Part shown: positions 10,441-20,739 of the stretch, in pieces
Layout of the letters: the number at the start of each line of letters is the position of its first letter
Position numbering within the stretch: position 1 is the stretch's first letter
From: Triplophysa rosa
Lineage: Eukaryota > Chordata > Actinopteri > Cypriniformes > Nemacheilidae
Assembly (NCBI RefSeq): GCF_024868665.1
Contig: NC_079900.1
Span: forward strand, 2,665,042-2,729,041
Length of the DNA: 64,000 bases
Direction of reading: 5' to 3'
Translations under genes and position numbers: made by a program
The notes under the pieces: generated by a model
Told to the model about the DNA's origin: nothing
Seen by the model: the letters and a program-made list of their open reading frames with translations, nothing else
Databases searched by the model: none

Positions 10441-11761
10441 CGATGATTTCCATTGTGTGTTTAGTGCAATAAAACGACACGTGCGGTCATTTGGGATCGA
10501 TGCATGAATTTAAATGTGTTCCAAGCTGTGAAATCTGTTTTGGTAGCTGTTTTAAACACACATGCTGGTTTAACCTTTGAGAAAATGCTTGGGTTTACAG
10601 TAGGTTAGGCTGGTTTGTTTTGATTTATTTACAGGGATACGTCAGTGGGAAACAAACTTCAAAAGCAAGACCCCCACTGCATGGAAGTTTGTCCAAACTA
10701 GTAGATCACCCCGGACCAGCAACAACAAGATTTGAGTAGTTTTTACACATTTTAAGTGACCATGTGTTTTTGGACTGGTGATCAGCCTGTGTTTAGCTAT
10801 TGAGGAAAAGTTCAACCCAAAAATGACCAGAAATCAGTCATCACTATGGTCAATTGTCACTATGGTGACCATTTTTGGGTGAACTGCTTTAGTTTCAGAT
10901 TTGTTTCTCGTGGGCACAAGATGTCAGTGTCAGGACATTGAGATGCTTGATGTGAGGTTCACGCTTTCTATAGCAGCGCAATATAAAGTACTATACTATT
11001 AAAGTACTATAGTATTAAAATATCATTATTTTCTGAAACACAACTACTCAAACAATGTTTTTGACATTTTCCTTGAGATAAAATAAGTGTCAGCTTGACT
11101 CCGCTTTATGCAACTTGACCCACGCTTAATTTTTGACCATTGAAAATGGGTTCTACAATTTCCATGTGGGCCACATTGAGTTCCCCAAATATCTGGTGTT
11201 GTATCATATCAGATCTTATAAATGTGGATGCCTGAAGATAAGTTTAATAAGAACCAGAATCTGAAAGGATATTAAGTCGATATCTTTAATACATTTTCAG
11301 TAGCAATCGTGTAAACTGTGGAAAAGTAACACAAGAAGTGCTTTTTCTCATTTTTGAACTGTTATCGTTTGTATGTAATGTAATGTAAGGATCGCTATAA
11401 TCAACAGATTCTATTAACAGACGTACCGATCTCCGTGCACATATCAAAAATAATACATTTTGAAAGTAATTTTTCACCCCCCTAAAAATCTGGCTCCAAA
11501 ATTTTGGTGAAAATTGTTGTTTTGATCCCCTCTGCAAAATATTGAATAAATATAATGAGAAATATTAATCTATGGCATAATAATCTTTTTTCTTTACTAT
11601 TTATTATTTCTTTCACCAGAGAAAGATTTATTCAAATCAAAATTTAGATGAATTGTTACAAAATGACCCTATAATTGCCAAGGGATGCGGTATGTAGAAG
11701 CACACTGAATTACAATATTTAGACCTCACTATGATCACTTCCGTCTGTGTTTTGTTTGTAG
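10441..11761 (+). other. Probable first intron of the HTH gene
   Basis: No coding exon was found. At 10801-10890 two short inverted pieces (aagttcaacccaaaaatga and tttttgggtgaactgc) are remnants of the MITE family described at 3772. The interval ends in a polypyrimidine tract and tag before the exon starting about 11762. The non-coding exon 1 / intron 1 arrangement is inferred. Confidence 0.4.
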
Positions 11762-11811
11762 GATCTGCTCCATCCAGTCTTGTGTTGGTTTCAGTACTGT
11801 GGATCTCCACC

Positions 11812-14537
11812 ATGGGCAGACTGGACGATGCTTCCAAGCGCAAAGTCGTGGAGCTGAGGGAAGCAGGTTTGAGTTTCCGGAAGATCAAAGCTGTGCTGGA
11901 GCTGGAGAACATCAAGGTGTCTGCGCAGGCCATCTACCTTTTCCTGAAAGAGTTTCAAGGGAGAGCTCGGAAGGAGGACGGAACGGCGGTGGGTAGCAGC
12001 CATGCGGTGCCGACGTCGGCCAGGGAGGCGGGCAGCGGCGAGGCTCGACAGGGTGCCTGGAGCAACCAGCAGTTGAGGAACCTCCTCAGAGAAGCTTCCC
12101 GGGTCGCAGCCTCTCAGCTGACCTCAGCTTCCTCAGATGCAAGAGGTGGACAGTCTTCTGGGGCGGCAGGGAGAAGCGAAGCACAGGAGGGTGATAAAGA
12201 CGAGGATATCCGGATTGTCAGCGTTACGTCTTTGGCACAGGGCACGCAGCACGCCGGCATCCAGGGACCACGAGCAGGGACCGGCACGGGCACGACGAGC
12301 GGGGCTGCTCTTGTGAGACGCCGACACACACCCTCACCTGCCAACCCTGTGCTGGTGGCTCGCAAGAGACTGCTGGATAAAGCTTTGCTTCACAGGGCAA
12401 GGGTGAGTTGACTGCTCCAACGAAATTTTAGGGTGAATTTACTAAAACTATTTAAACGTTTCTGTTCATTAAAATCAATTCAAACGTAGGCCTAAATATT
12501 ATAGAAATGTTAGTTGAGGCACTAAAATTATTAAACTGAAAAGAAACTAAAAAGAAAAAAATATATAGCATTATTAAAAATGGATAAATAAATAAAAGGA
12601 TTATGAACGCACATAACAAAATAGCTTAAAATTAAACTAATATTCACACGAGAACTAAAAATATAAATACAAAAATGTTAATAAAACTACAATTAAAAAC
12701 TTCTGCATCATGTTTACCCCAAAGTAAATATTTAGATTTACTAAATTTAAAAATATTTTTTAGGGCTGTCAAAAGATTAATCGCGATTAATCGCACCCAG
12801 AATAAAAGATTGTGTTTACACAATATTTATCTGTTTACTGTGCATAATAATTTTATATGTATTAACACATACACATCCATGCATATATTTAAGAAAAATC
12901 TAAATATTAATAAACATATATAATTTCAATTATTGGTAAATATAAATAAATACATGTAAATTTTCCTAAATATGTATTCATGTGTATGTGTTTGTATTTA
13001 TAAATACAAAATTAATATGCACAGTACACAGACATATGTTATGTAAACACAAACTTTTATTCTGGATGCGATTAATCGCGATTAATCGTTTGACAGCCCT
13101 AATTTTCATGACCATTAAACATAATTTTCACATGGCATTTTATTTATGAAATGCAAAAATGCATAAAAATATTAATATTATTTAGTAATAATTCATTTAA
13201 CACTTTTTTTGTTTGCCAAAATAATTCAATAACCATTATTGTGTTAATGTAGCAATAAAAGAATAATTTCATTTTAAGTGTAAACTGTGAGCTGAACATG
13301 GTTTTGTGACATTTATCCTATTACAGTTTGTGTTGTTTTGTTGTTGTCATATTTATTGTAATAAACTTGTGTGTGTGTGTGTGTGTTTTTGAAGGTAAGG
13401 GATGGTGGACCCCAGACGGGTCAGCAGGTGCCGCTGTCAGTTAGAAGAGATCAGTCGTGTTTCTCTGGTCCTGATGGGAGAAAAGTTGTGTTACCTCAGA
13501 CAGCTTCATACGACCTCACAGCATCCAGAGCTCCAAACATGGTGATCATCAACAATCAAATAATATTTACGACATCAATGTTTTCTGCATCTGACTTTAT
13601 TGACTTAAAAACAAAAGAAAGTAATCATATTAATGATCAAATCTTTATTCCACAGAGGGGATCGCACCCAGGACCCAGTCTTGCCAGGAGATGGATCCAG
13701 CGGATGGGCACTCCAGTTCGCTCTCTTCAACATCCTCCTCGTGTGGGCGTCCGACTCCCCGACCCGCCCACCGCTGGAAGTACATCCCACAATGCCGTTC
13801 CACCCGCACGGGTCCAAAACGTGAACAGCCAGGCTTCACTACCTCTCCAGAGGAGCGGCTTCGACCCTGCCGCCGTGAGCAGCCTCCAGGAGCAGATCCA
13901 GTCCTTGAGCTCTGAACTGAGAAATCTGGGCGTAGCGCTGAGGATGATGGTGGAACAACAAGGCCGGCTGGAGAGAGAGCAAGCCCAGCAGACTCAAGTC
14001 CAGAAGCAGATCCTCGGCACCCTTCAAGATTTGGCGACCAAATTAGAGCCGTGCAACGTGCTTCAGTCAACATCGGCTTCAACGCTATCAGCGTCATGTT
14101 CCCTGGCCTCCTCCGAGCCTTTTAGTCAGCCCGCCGGGAGTCAGGGCGTCTACGCTCAGTGCAGTCAAGCCCAGACACGATACAACGAGATCCACGACTC
14201 GGGTCTCGAGGGCATTGAGCCGTTCTCTCTGGACCAGCTTAGCCCACCTGCCATGAACGGGTTTCAGCAGTGCCCGACCACCGGCGTGCCCTCATTCACC
14301 CATGCGCAGACACGCACAGGGATGTTCACGCAGGCGCACACGCAAGCGTTTGCTCATTCACCGTTTACGCAGTCGCACGCGGACTCGTACACGGGGATGG
14401 AGAGAAAATCAGCAGACATGCCTTCTACCAGTGGAGACGGGACGTTCCAGGCTTGTAGCCCACATAACCAGACCTCCAGTCTTCCAGTGTCCCCACACAA
14501 GGCCGAGCTGAACATTATTAAAGTGGAGAACGTCTGA
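11812..14537 (+). CDS. Uncharacterised protein with N-terminal helix-turn-helix and coiled coil
   Basis: I cannot name this gene. Coding exons: 11812-12402, 13395-13541 and 13656-14537, together 1620 nt (539 residues), all joined in phase 0. The start is the ATG in ccaccATGg, a near-perfect Kozak context, the first in the exon that opens after tag at 11761. Residues 1-50 (MGRLDDASKRKVVELREAGL, then SFRKIKAVLELENIKVSAQA) look like the trihelical HTH of Tc1/pogo-type transposases, with the second helix pair lengthened. Residues of about 55-195 are low-complexity Ser/Ala/Gly/Arg. A coiled coil follows in exon 3 (SSLQEQIQSLSSELRNLGVA to QTQVQKQILGTLQDLATKLE, about 13878-14046). The tail is Ser/Thr/Gln/Pro-rich with repeated THAQT/FTQAHTQ motifs and ends NIIKVENV, which resembles a SUMO site (IKVE). 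Probably a nuclear DNA-binding protein; this is inference. The 114-nt second intron is open in frame. Confidence 0.72.
12761..13101. mobile_element. hAT-like MITE in intron of the HTH gene
   Basis: Terminal inverted repeats of about 35 bp: tagggctgtcaaaagattaa at the left, continuing with cgcgattaatcgca, and the inverse of tagggctgtcaaacgattaa at the right (ends 13101). The interior is AT-rich and also roughly palindromic (ttaacacatacacatccatg against catgtgtatgtgtttgtat). No coding capacity. The TAGGG..CCCTA ends match hAT elements; the target duplication is not clear. Confidence 0.85.
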
Positions 14538-14604
14538 AAATACAGTGAGGAAACCAGAAAGTCCAATGCAAGCGCAAGAAAAAAACTGACCATAGAAAAA
14601 GACG

Positions 14605-14900
14605 GTTCACATTATAGGGGCAGATCACCCACAAATAGATACTCAAAAAAATCTTTTTTTCATCCACGTGTCAGTCAAAACCTGTAATGGGTTCTTTCTT
14701 CTGCAGAACACACAAAAAGGTATTTTGAAAAATGTTGATAACCAAACAAAACTGACCGTCATTGACTTCCACTGCAAATCAGCGACATTTCTCAAAATAT
14801 CTTCTTTTGTGTTCCACTGAAGAAATAGTCACATACAGGTTTAGAGTGACATGAGGGTGAATTAATGAGATTTATTTGGGGTGAACGATCCCTTTAAGTT
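14605..14900. repeat. MITE of the 'gggtgaactgtcccttt' family, copy 2, in probable 3' UTR
   Basis: Contains tgggttctttcttctgcaga, atcttcttttgtgttccact and gagggtgaattaatgagatt, and ends ggtgaacgatccctttaag. Because the next AATAAA after the HTH-gene stop is near 15063, this copy probably lies inside that gene's 3' UTR. Confidence 0.7.
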
Positions 14901-15550
14901 GTTTAGCAGTATTGTAGCATCATTTGTGAGAGACTTAAGTTTTTTTTTTCATTGTACCTTACAGGTTCATCAGACCAGCAAGAAACTGACCAAGAGAAGA
15001 GATTTTTGTCCCTATTGTCTTTTTTATTTAGCTGTATGCTTTTGCCTTTTTCATATGGAAAAAATAAATATCACAATAGATCTAGAGATACATTATGATC
15101 TCTCTATTTTTTAATGTTTGTTAATGGAAGAACAGCGTGAAACTATACTAATGTGTGGTATTGACAGTACTTCACATTGAACTGATGGTTGTCTGGAAAA
15201 GACATTTTACCAGAGATACATAAATACTGTAACTTAATATGAGGGATGCACAGAAGATCAATCGCTGAAATCAATTATTTCTTTGCTTTGACATTTTTAC
15301 AGATTTACACATGTAACAGTGTTTAATTGATCTTTTTTTCATACATGTAAACAAATGTTGTTGAATGACAGAAGTGCAAAGTTATTTATTATAATATCTG
15401 GGAATTTTATTGTCATTGTTATCTTCATGTTGTCAAGGCAATGTTGGATTTCTTCATGAGAGAGGAGTGCCATCTGCTGGTCAACCGTTGTCATTCAAGA
15501 AGATTTGGTTTAATCTCAGAAAAAAATGTGTATGAAGCCCACGTTATTTT

Positions 15551-15785
15551 AAAGCCCCAGTGAAATCAAAATGAAAGTTTTTTTCCTTTTATTAAAAATA
15601 AGTTAGCCTTAAGGACGTCAATAAACTGATATGCTCCTATGCGCTGACAAAATTCCCATTTAGAAGATATAAGCGTTCAAAACTGACAGTCTGGCACGTG
15701 CGCTCAAATAAAACTCGAAATTTCATGACTTCACACTATACTTCAGCCTCTCGTCAAAGTTCTCGTCCAAATCAAAAGCAGAGGG
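15551..15785. repeat. Dispersed repeat ('aaagccccagtgaaat' family), copy A
   Basis: Begins aaagccccagtgaaatcaaaat. The same start (aaagtcccagtgaaattaaaaa) occurs at 29197-29740 in the P450 gene. Both copies carry cttc-rich, moderately GC sequence further in. Class not determined. Confidence 0.6.
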
Positions 15786-16600
15786 GATTTTAAGGTCAGT
15801 ATATATTTCAATGTCAATGGATGTTCCAAAAAGCACTATAAAGGAATTGGATAAAATTCTTAATGATTTCATTTGGGAGAGGAAATCCCACTATTTACAA
15901 TATATATGATTAATAACAGTAAAGAACATGGGGGTCTTGATGTCTTAAATTGTACAGATCTCAATTACGTGTTTACAATAAGGTGGATAATTGAATATAT
16001 TAAAAACAAAGACGGTATTGAATATTTTCCCCAATTTTATATTTGATTCTATAAATTTTCTTTTAGAACGTAATTTTTCTATTGAAACAATCTCATGTAA
16101 ACAGGCAAACTTCCATAAGCAGGCATTGTTGGCTTGGGATTAGTTTACAGGCATAATTTTTCGCCCCGCCGTACTTTTTATGGAATAATAGACATCTTGA
16201 ATAAAAATAAATATATCTTTAATCAGACATGGTATGACAATGGAATACTTGCTGTTAGTCAGTTGCTCAATGACCAAGGATTGCTTTTATCATATGAATT
16301 CATTAAAGAAATTAGGTTCCCTGTGAAACCAAAAGCTTATGCATTATCATTGGAGCAATATCATGTAAAGTTGTATCATTGTTACGTAATTGTATTATTC
16401 TTTAAAATATTATACAATTTATCCTGCTAAGGTATTATTTGAACGTTTCAACTTAGATCTGGAGAATTCTTGCGATTTTTGTGGTTTTACAAAATAATCT
16501 GCGAGACATCTTTTCTTTGATTGTAGCCTATATATTCAAAAATGTTTTGGATTGACGTCTCTAATCTTTGTTTTAGATTATTTACAACTTTAATTCAAAT
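15786..16600 (+). pseudogene. Decayed LINE fragment (L1/Tx1-like ORF2 C-terminus)
   Basis: Broken frames on the plus strand resemble the end of an L1-group ORF2 protein: an IWERKSHYLQ-like start near 15865, then EHGGLDVLNCTDLN (near 15925), IIEYIKNKDGIEYFP, NQTWYDNGILAVSQLL and LLSYEFIKEIRFP. The last part is a Cys/His cluster (CDFCGFTK, then ARHLFFDC near 16475-16520) typical of that C-terminal region. Several stops interrupt it (for example near 16040 and 16495), so it is dead. There is no 5' part. Confidence 0.65.
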
Positions 16601-16702
16601 TGAACTTTATGATGTCATCTTTACTATTGATTCTAATAGTACAATGTCTTCATAGTGCAACTTTTATTTTACTTGGAATATCACATTCATGTGAAAAAAT
16701 GG

Positions 16703-16985
16703 TGTTACAGCCACTGCCATAACACAAGGAGGGAGACAACACGAAGCTCGGTCTAGGGGTTTTTATTTAAATAACATAATATAAAAAACATGGTATGGAC
16801 AGAAAATAATCATGTAACAAAATGACACATAGGCGCACACCTCTGCCCGGGACGATCGCTCCAGTCTCGCCCCCTGAGTGTAGCATAGCGGGTTCCTTTA
16901 AGCACACAGTCCACAGCTGTTAGGAATCTGCTCAATTAAACACAAGACAAGTAAACGCCATTCCAGCCGCTAGGGGCAGACAGAG
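16703..16985 (-). repeat. Possible solo LTR or other repeat fragment
   Basis: A GC-richer block begins tgttacagccactgccataa and runs past a perfect-looking reverse AATAAA (tttatttaaataac) to a point near aggggcagacagagc. TG..CA ends with an internal reversed polyadenylation signal would suit a solo LTR on the minus strand, but no clear direct repeat flanks it. Low confidence. Confidence 0.25.
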
Positions 16986-17129
16986 CTTTACAGAAAGAAT
17001 AAACACGTTAAATGTAACAAATGGGCTAAAGCCAAGACAAATTTTGAACAATTTGTAAGAGAAATTAAACAATATGGTCAAACTTTAAGCAACATAAAAA
17101 AAACAAAAAAAAGACCTACAAAGCACTAT

Positions 17130-17346
17130 TATGGAGCCAGAAATATGACAAAACAATCTGAATTTGAATTTCGTAAATCTGAATTATTGACAAGTGTTTT
17201 TTAACAAAACTGAATATTATATAGGAGTTAAAATAGTTTTGAATTTGATTTTAACTCCCATATAATATTCAGTTTTGTTAAAAAACACTTGTCAATAATT
17301 CAGATTTACGAAATTCAGATTGTTTTGTCATATTTCTGGCTCCATA
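17130..17346. mobile_element. 217-bp near-perfect palindrome (foldback MITE)
   Basis: Left arm 17130-17234 (tatggagccagaaatatgac through ataggagttaaaat) is matched almost base for base by the inverted right arm 17248-17346 (ttttaactcccatataatat through ttctggctccata). The spacer is about 13 bp. The left arm carries one extra 6-bp gaattt. Ends read TATGGAGCC..GGCTCCATA, consistent with a TA target, as for Tc1/mariner-type MITEs. Near-identical arms suggest recent origin or arm homogenisation. Confidence 0.9.
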
Positions 17347-17639
17347 CACAATGTTATTTTAATTTATGTACTTAATTTTTACCCCTGACTTAAACTGTTA
17401 TTCTCTTCTAACTATACCCCAAGTTATATTTTATGTAATTGTTGTTTACTTTTCTCTAACCTTTTTTTGTTGTTATTGTTATGAGTTGTGTATGTTTGTA
17501 CAAATATTGTACTCTTTTGTACGTATTGTGTATGTTTGTACAAATTTTGTACTCTTTTGTATTATAATAACAAAAAAAAATGCAAAAAAAGTTCTGGTCC
17601 AATCAAATCCGCTTTAGGTTAGGAAGAGTCCCGCCCCCT

Positions 17640-20625
17640 TCACTATGAAAGCTGCAGATGCCGCTGCTCATATCAGCTACTTGTTCGTAAGTTTATAGTC
17701 CTACAAAAAGAAGTCTAACTCTAAATATAATTCTTTTGAAGTCATGGTACTTCATGTTTCAACACCTAATACTAAGGATAAAACATTTTTTAAATTTATT
17801 CTAGCTATTGTATATAGGCCTCCAGGTCACCACACAGATTTTATTAAAGAATTTGGTGGGTTCTTATCAGAACTAGTACTGGCCGCAGATAGACTCCTTG
17901 TCGTTGGTGACTTTAACATCCATGTAGATAACGTTACAGATGCCTTAGGAATGGCTTTCAAAGACACTCTTAACTCCATGGGCATTAGTCAACATGTGTC
18001 AGGACCCACTCACCTCCGTAATCATTCTTTAGATTTAATACTGTTTTACGTAATATATGTGGATGGTGCGTTTCTTGATAATCTGCCTGAATTGTCTCAA
18101 ATCTCTAGCATTAGTAATAACGTTGAAGATCTTGACACTACCATTGAAAATTTTAACTCCACCTTCTCGGAAACGCTAGACACAGTTGCTCCACTACGTT
18201 TAAAGAAGATTAAAAATGGCAGCCCCACACCGTGGTATAATGAACACACTCAGGCTCTAAAGAAAGCGGCCCGAAAAATGGAGCGCAACTTTAAGAAAAC
18301 TAAATTAGAGGTATTTCGTACAGCATGGAAGGATAGTATTCGAAAATACAGGAAAGCCCTAATAACTTCTAGATCCGCCTACTTTTCATCACTAATAGAA
18401 GAAAACCAGCACAACCCTAGGTTTTTATTTAACACGGTGGCTAAATTAACAAAAAATAAATCGTCAGTGACTTCTGATCCTGTATATCAGCATAGCAGTG
18501 ATGAATTTATGAACTACTTCACATATAAAATCCAAGATATTAGAGAAAAAATTATAACAATGCAATCAGAAGTGAAACCCGCTGAACAAACTAACTACAG
18601 CGCCCTTAAGGAGAAAATGCAATTATTTTATACCGTAGATCAAGATGAGCTGTCTAAAATTATTAGATCATCTAAATCAACAACATGCATACTAGACCCT
18701 ATACCTACAAATCTACTGAAAGAGATGCTCCCAGAAATTATAGATCCTCTTCTTGGTATTATTAACTCATCTCTGACATTAGGACATGTGCCTAAAGCAT
18801 ATAAGGTGGCTGTTATAAGGCCCCTTGTCAAAAAACCCCAACTCGACCCTAGAGAACTAAGGAACTACAGGCCTATATCGAATCTACCTTTCATATCTAA
18901 AGTTCTGGAAAAAGTAGTTTCAACTCAATTATGCTCCTTCCTCCAAAGGAATGACATCAATGAAGAATTCCAGTCTGGATTTAGAGCATGTCACAGTACA
19001 GAGACTGCTTTGATCAGAGTTACAAATGATCTGCTATTGGCGTCTGACCGAGGTTGTATCTCGTTATTGGTGCTGCTAGACCTTAGTGCTGCATTCGATA
19101 CCATTGACCACAGCACACTCCTACATAGACTCGAAAATTATGTTGGCATTAAGGGAATAGCTTTGAAATGGTTTAAATCTTATTTATCCGACCGTTTTCA
19201 ATTTGTAGCAATAAACAATGAGGTGTCACGCAAATCGCAAGTCCAGTACGGTGTACCACAGGGCTCAGTCTTAGGGCCTCTGCTCTTCGCATTATACATG
19301 CTACCTCTAGGAGATATAATAAAGCGACACGGAGTTAGCTTTCACTGTTATGCTGATGATACTCAACTTTATATTTCCTCGAAGCCTCATGAAACACAGC
19401 AGTTCCATCGAATAATGGAATGCATAGTCGATATAAAAAACTGGATGAGTAACAACTTTTTATTACTGAACTCGGACAAAACGGAAGTGTTACTTATTGG
19501 ACCGAAAACTGCTATAAGTAACAACCAAGAATACTGTTTAACTATTGACGGATGTTCCATAAAACCCTCGTCGTCAGCAAAGAATCTTGGCGTTCTATTC
19601 GATAGTAATCTGTCATTTGAGAGCCACGTCGCCAACACCTGTAAAATTGCGTTTTTCCATCTTAAGAATATATCTAAACTACGTCATATGCTGTCAATGT
19701 CAGATGCAGAGAAGTTAATTCATGCATTCATGACATCAAGACTAGACTACTGTAATGCACTGTTAGGTGGTTGCCCTGCAGGCTTATTACAAAAACTCCA
19801 ATTGGTCCAAAACGCGGCAGCTCGAGTTCTTACACGTACAAAAAAGTATGAACATATTAGCCCGGTTCTGTCAACCTTGCACTGGTTACCTATAAAGCAT
19901 CGCGTTAACTTTAAAATCTTGCTTATTACCTATAAAGCCTTACATGGTTTAGCTCCTCAGTACTTGAGTGAACTCCTCTTGTATTACAGTCCTTCACGTG
20001 CATTACGCTCTCAGGCGTCCTGTCAGTTGGTAATACCTAGAATTTCAAAATCAAGTGCAGGTGGTAGATCCTTTTCCTATCTAGCACCTAAACTTTGGAA
20101 TAGTCTTCCAATCAAGCGGAACCAGGAACACTTCCAACAACAGCTGATGTACTTGTTGCATCAAAGAGTACAGAACAGTACTCTACTCTCAGCCAGTCTT
20201 GTCTCATTGTTCCAAGGTTACCACAGCGAGCAGGATGCAGTTCAAGGCCTGACCTGATGGTAGAGCGGAGAATGGGAAGCGGCGACCTGACAAGAGCCGA
20301 GATGATAGAGCTGGATAAAGAAGGACACGGTGACTTGACACATCTTAACTACAAAATTTCAGCTGCTATTAGATTATTAATGATAATCTTAAATCTTTTT
20401 TTATTTATTTTGCCTTGTTGTGCAAGCACTGTCGAGAGGCAGCAGCTTCTGCCAGAGGGGAACTGGAATCCCCTGGTTGGGCCTGGGTTCTCCTGAGGTT
20501 TTTTTTCTCGATTAGAGTTTTGGGTTCCTCGCCACCATTTGCATACAGTTTTGCACTGTTTGCCTGGCCGGGGGGCTGCTTATACATTAAAGTTTTTTTA
20601 ATTAACACTGCATACAGGAATTATT
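17640..20625 (+). mobile_element. 5'-truncated L2/CR1-like LINE with 3' tail
   Basis: This covers the ORF above plus its 3' UTR. The tail (cctgggttctcctgaggttt, gggttcctcgccacc, then acattaaagttttttta near 20585) is homologous to the tail at 26050-26345. The 5' boundary is uncertain; no long poly-A or direct repeat was identified. Confidence 0.75.
17744..20257 (+). CDS. LINE ORF2-like protein: partial endonuclease plus reverse transcriptase
   Basis: An uninterrupted 837-codon frame of an L2/CR1 (Jockey-superfamily)-type non-LTR retrotransposon; the protein would nick target DNA and copy its RNA into the genome. Residues of about 20-100 are the end of the apurinic-type endonuclease (AIVYRPPGHH, LLVVGDFNIHVDN, GPTHLRNHSLDLIL). 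The expected SDH step just after it is missing, so there is an internal deletion near 18045-18065, and the N-terminal half of the endonuclease is also gone. The reverse transcriptase follows: ELRNYRPISNLPFISK, LLDLSAAFDTIDHSTLL, YGVPQGSVLGPLLF and the catalytic YADD in HCYADDTQLY (near 19350). A conserved C-terminal part follows (RLDYCNALLGG, LHWLPIKHRVNFKI, APKLWNSLP). The frame is intact but the endonuclease is incomplete, so this copy is unlikely to be autonomous. Confidence 0.9.
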   Translation: MVLHVSTPNTKDKTFFKFILAIVYRPPGHHTDFIKEFGGFLSELVLAADRLLVVGDFNIHVDNVTDALGMAFKDTLNSMGISQHVSGPTHLRNHSLDLILFYVIYVDGAFLDNLPELSQISSISNNVEDLDTTIENFNSTFSETLDTVAPLRLKKIKNGSPTPWYNEHTQALKKAARKMERNFKKTKLEVFRTAWKDSIRKYRKALITSRSAYFSSLIEENQHNPRFLFNTVAKLTKNKSSVTSDPVYQHSSDEFMNYFTYKIQDIREKIITMQSEVKPAEQTNYSALKEKMQLFYTVDQDELSKIIRSSKSTTCILDPIPTNLLKEMLPEIIDPLLGIINSSLTLGHVPKAYKVAVIRPLVKKPQLDPRELRNYRPISNLPFISKVLEKVVSTQLCSFLQRNDINEEFQSGFRACHSTETALIRVTNDLLLASDRGCISLLVLLDLSAAFDTIDHSTLLHRLENYVGIKGIALKWFKSYLSDRFQFVAINNEVSRKSQVQYGVPQGSVLGPLLFALYMLPLGDIIKRHGVSFHCYADDTQLYISSKPHETQQFHRIMECIVDIKNWMSNNFLLLNSDKTEVLLIGPKTAISNNQEYCLTIDGCSIKPSSSAKNLGVLFDSNLSFESHVANTCKIAFFHLKNISKLRHMLSMSDAEKLIHAFMTSRLDYCNALLGGCPAGLLQKLQLVQNAAARVLTRTKKYEHISPVLSTLHWLPIKHRVNFKILLITYKALHGLAPQYLSELLLYYSPSRALRSQASCQLVIPRISKSSAGGRSFSYLAPKLWNSLPIKRNQEHFQQQLMYLLHQRVQNSTLLSASLVSLFQGYHSEQDAVQGLT

Positions 20626-20681
20626 TTACTTGTGTTTCTCTCTCCTTATTTTGGGTGTGTGGTTCTCGGTGATGGCCGCTG

Positions 20682-20713
<32 letters not shown>

Positions 20714-20733
20714 TGCGTGCGTGTGTGTGTGTG
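20682..20733. repeat. TG/CG microsatellite
   Basis: Run of tgtgtgtgtg then (gtgc)n and again tg repeats, directly after the LINE tail. Confidence 0.9.
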
Positions 20734-20739
20734 TGAACC

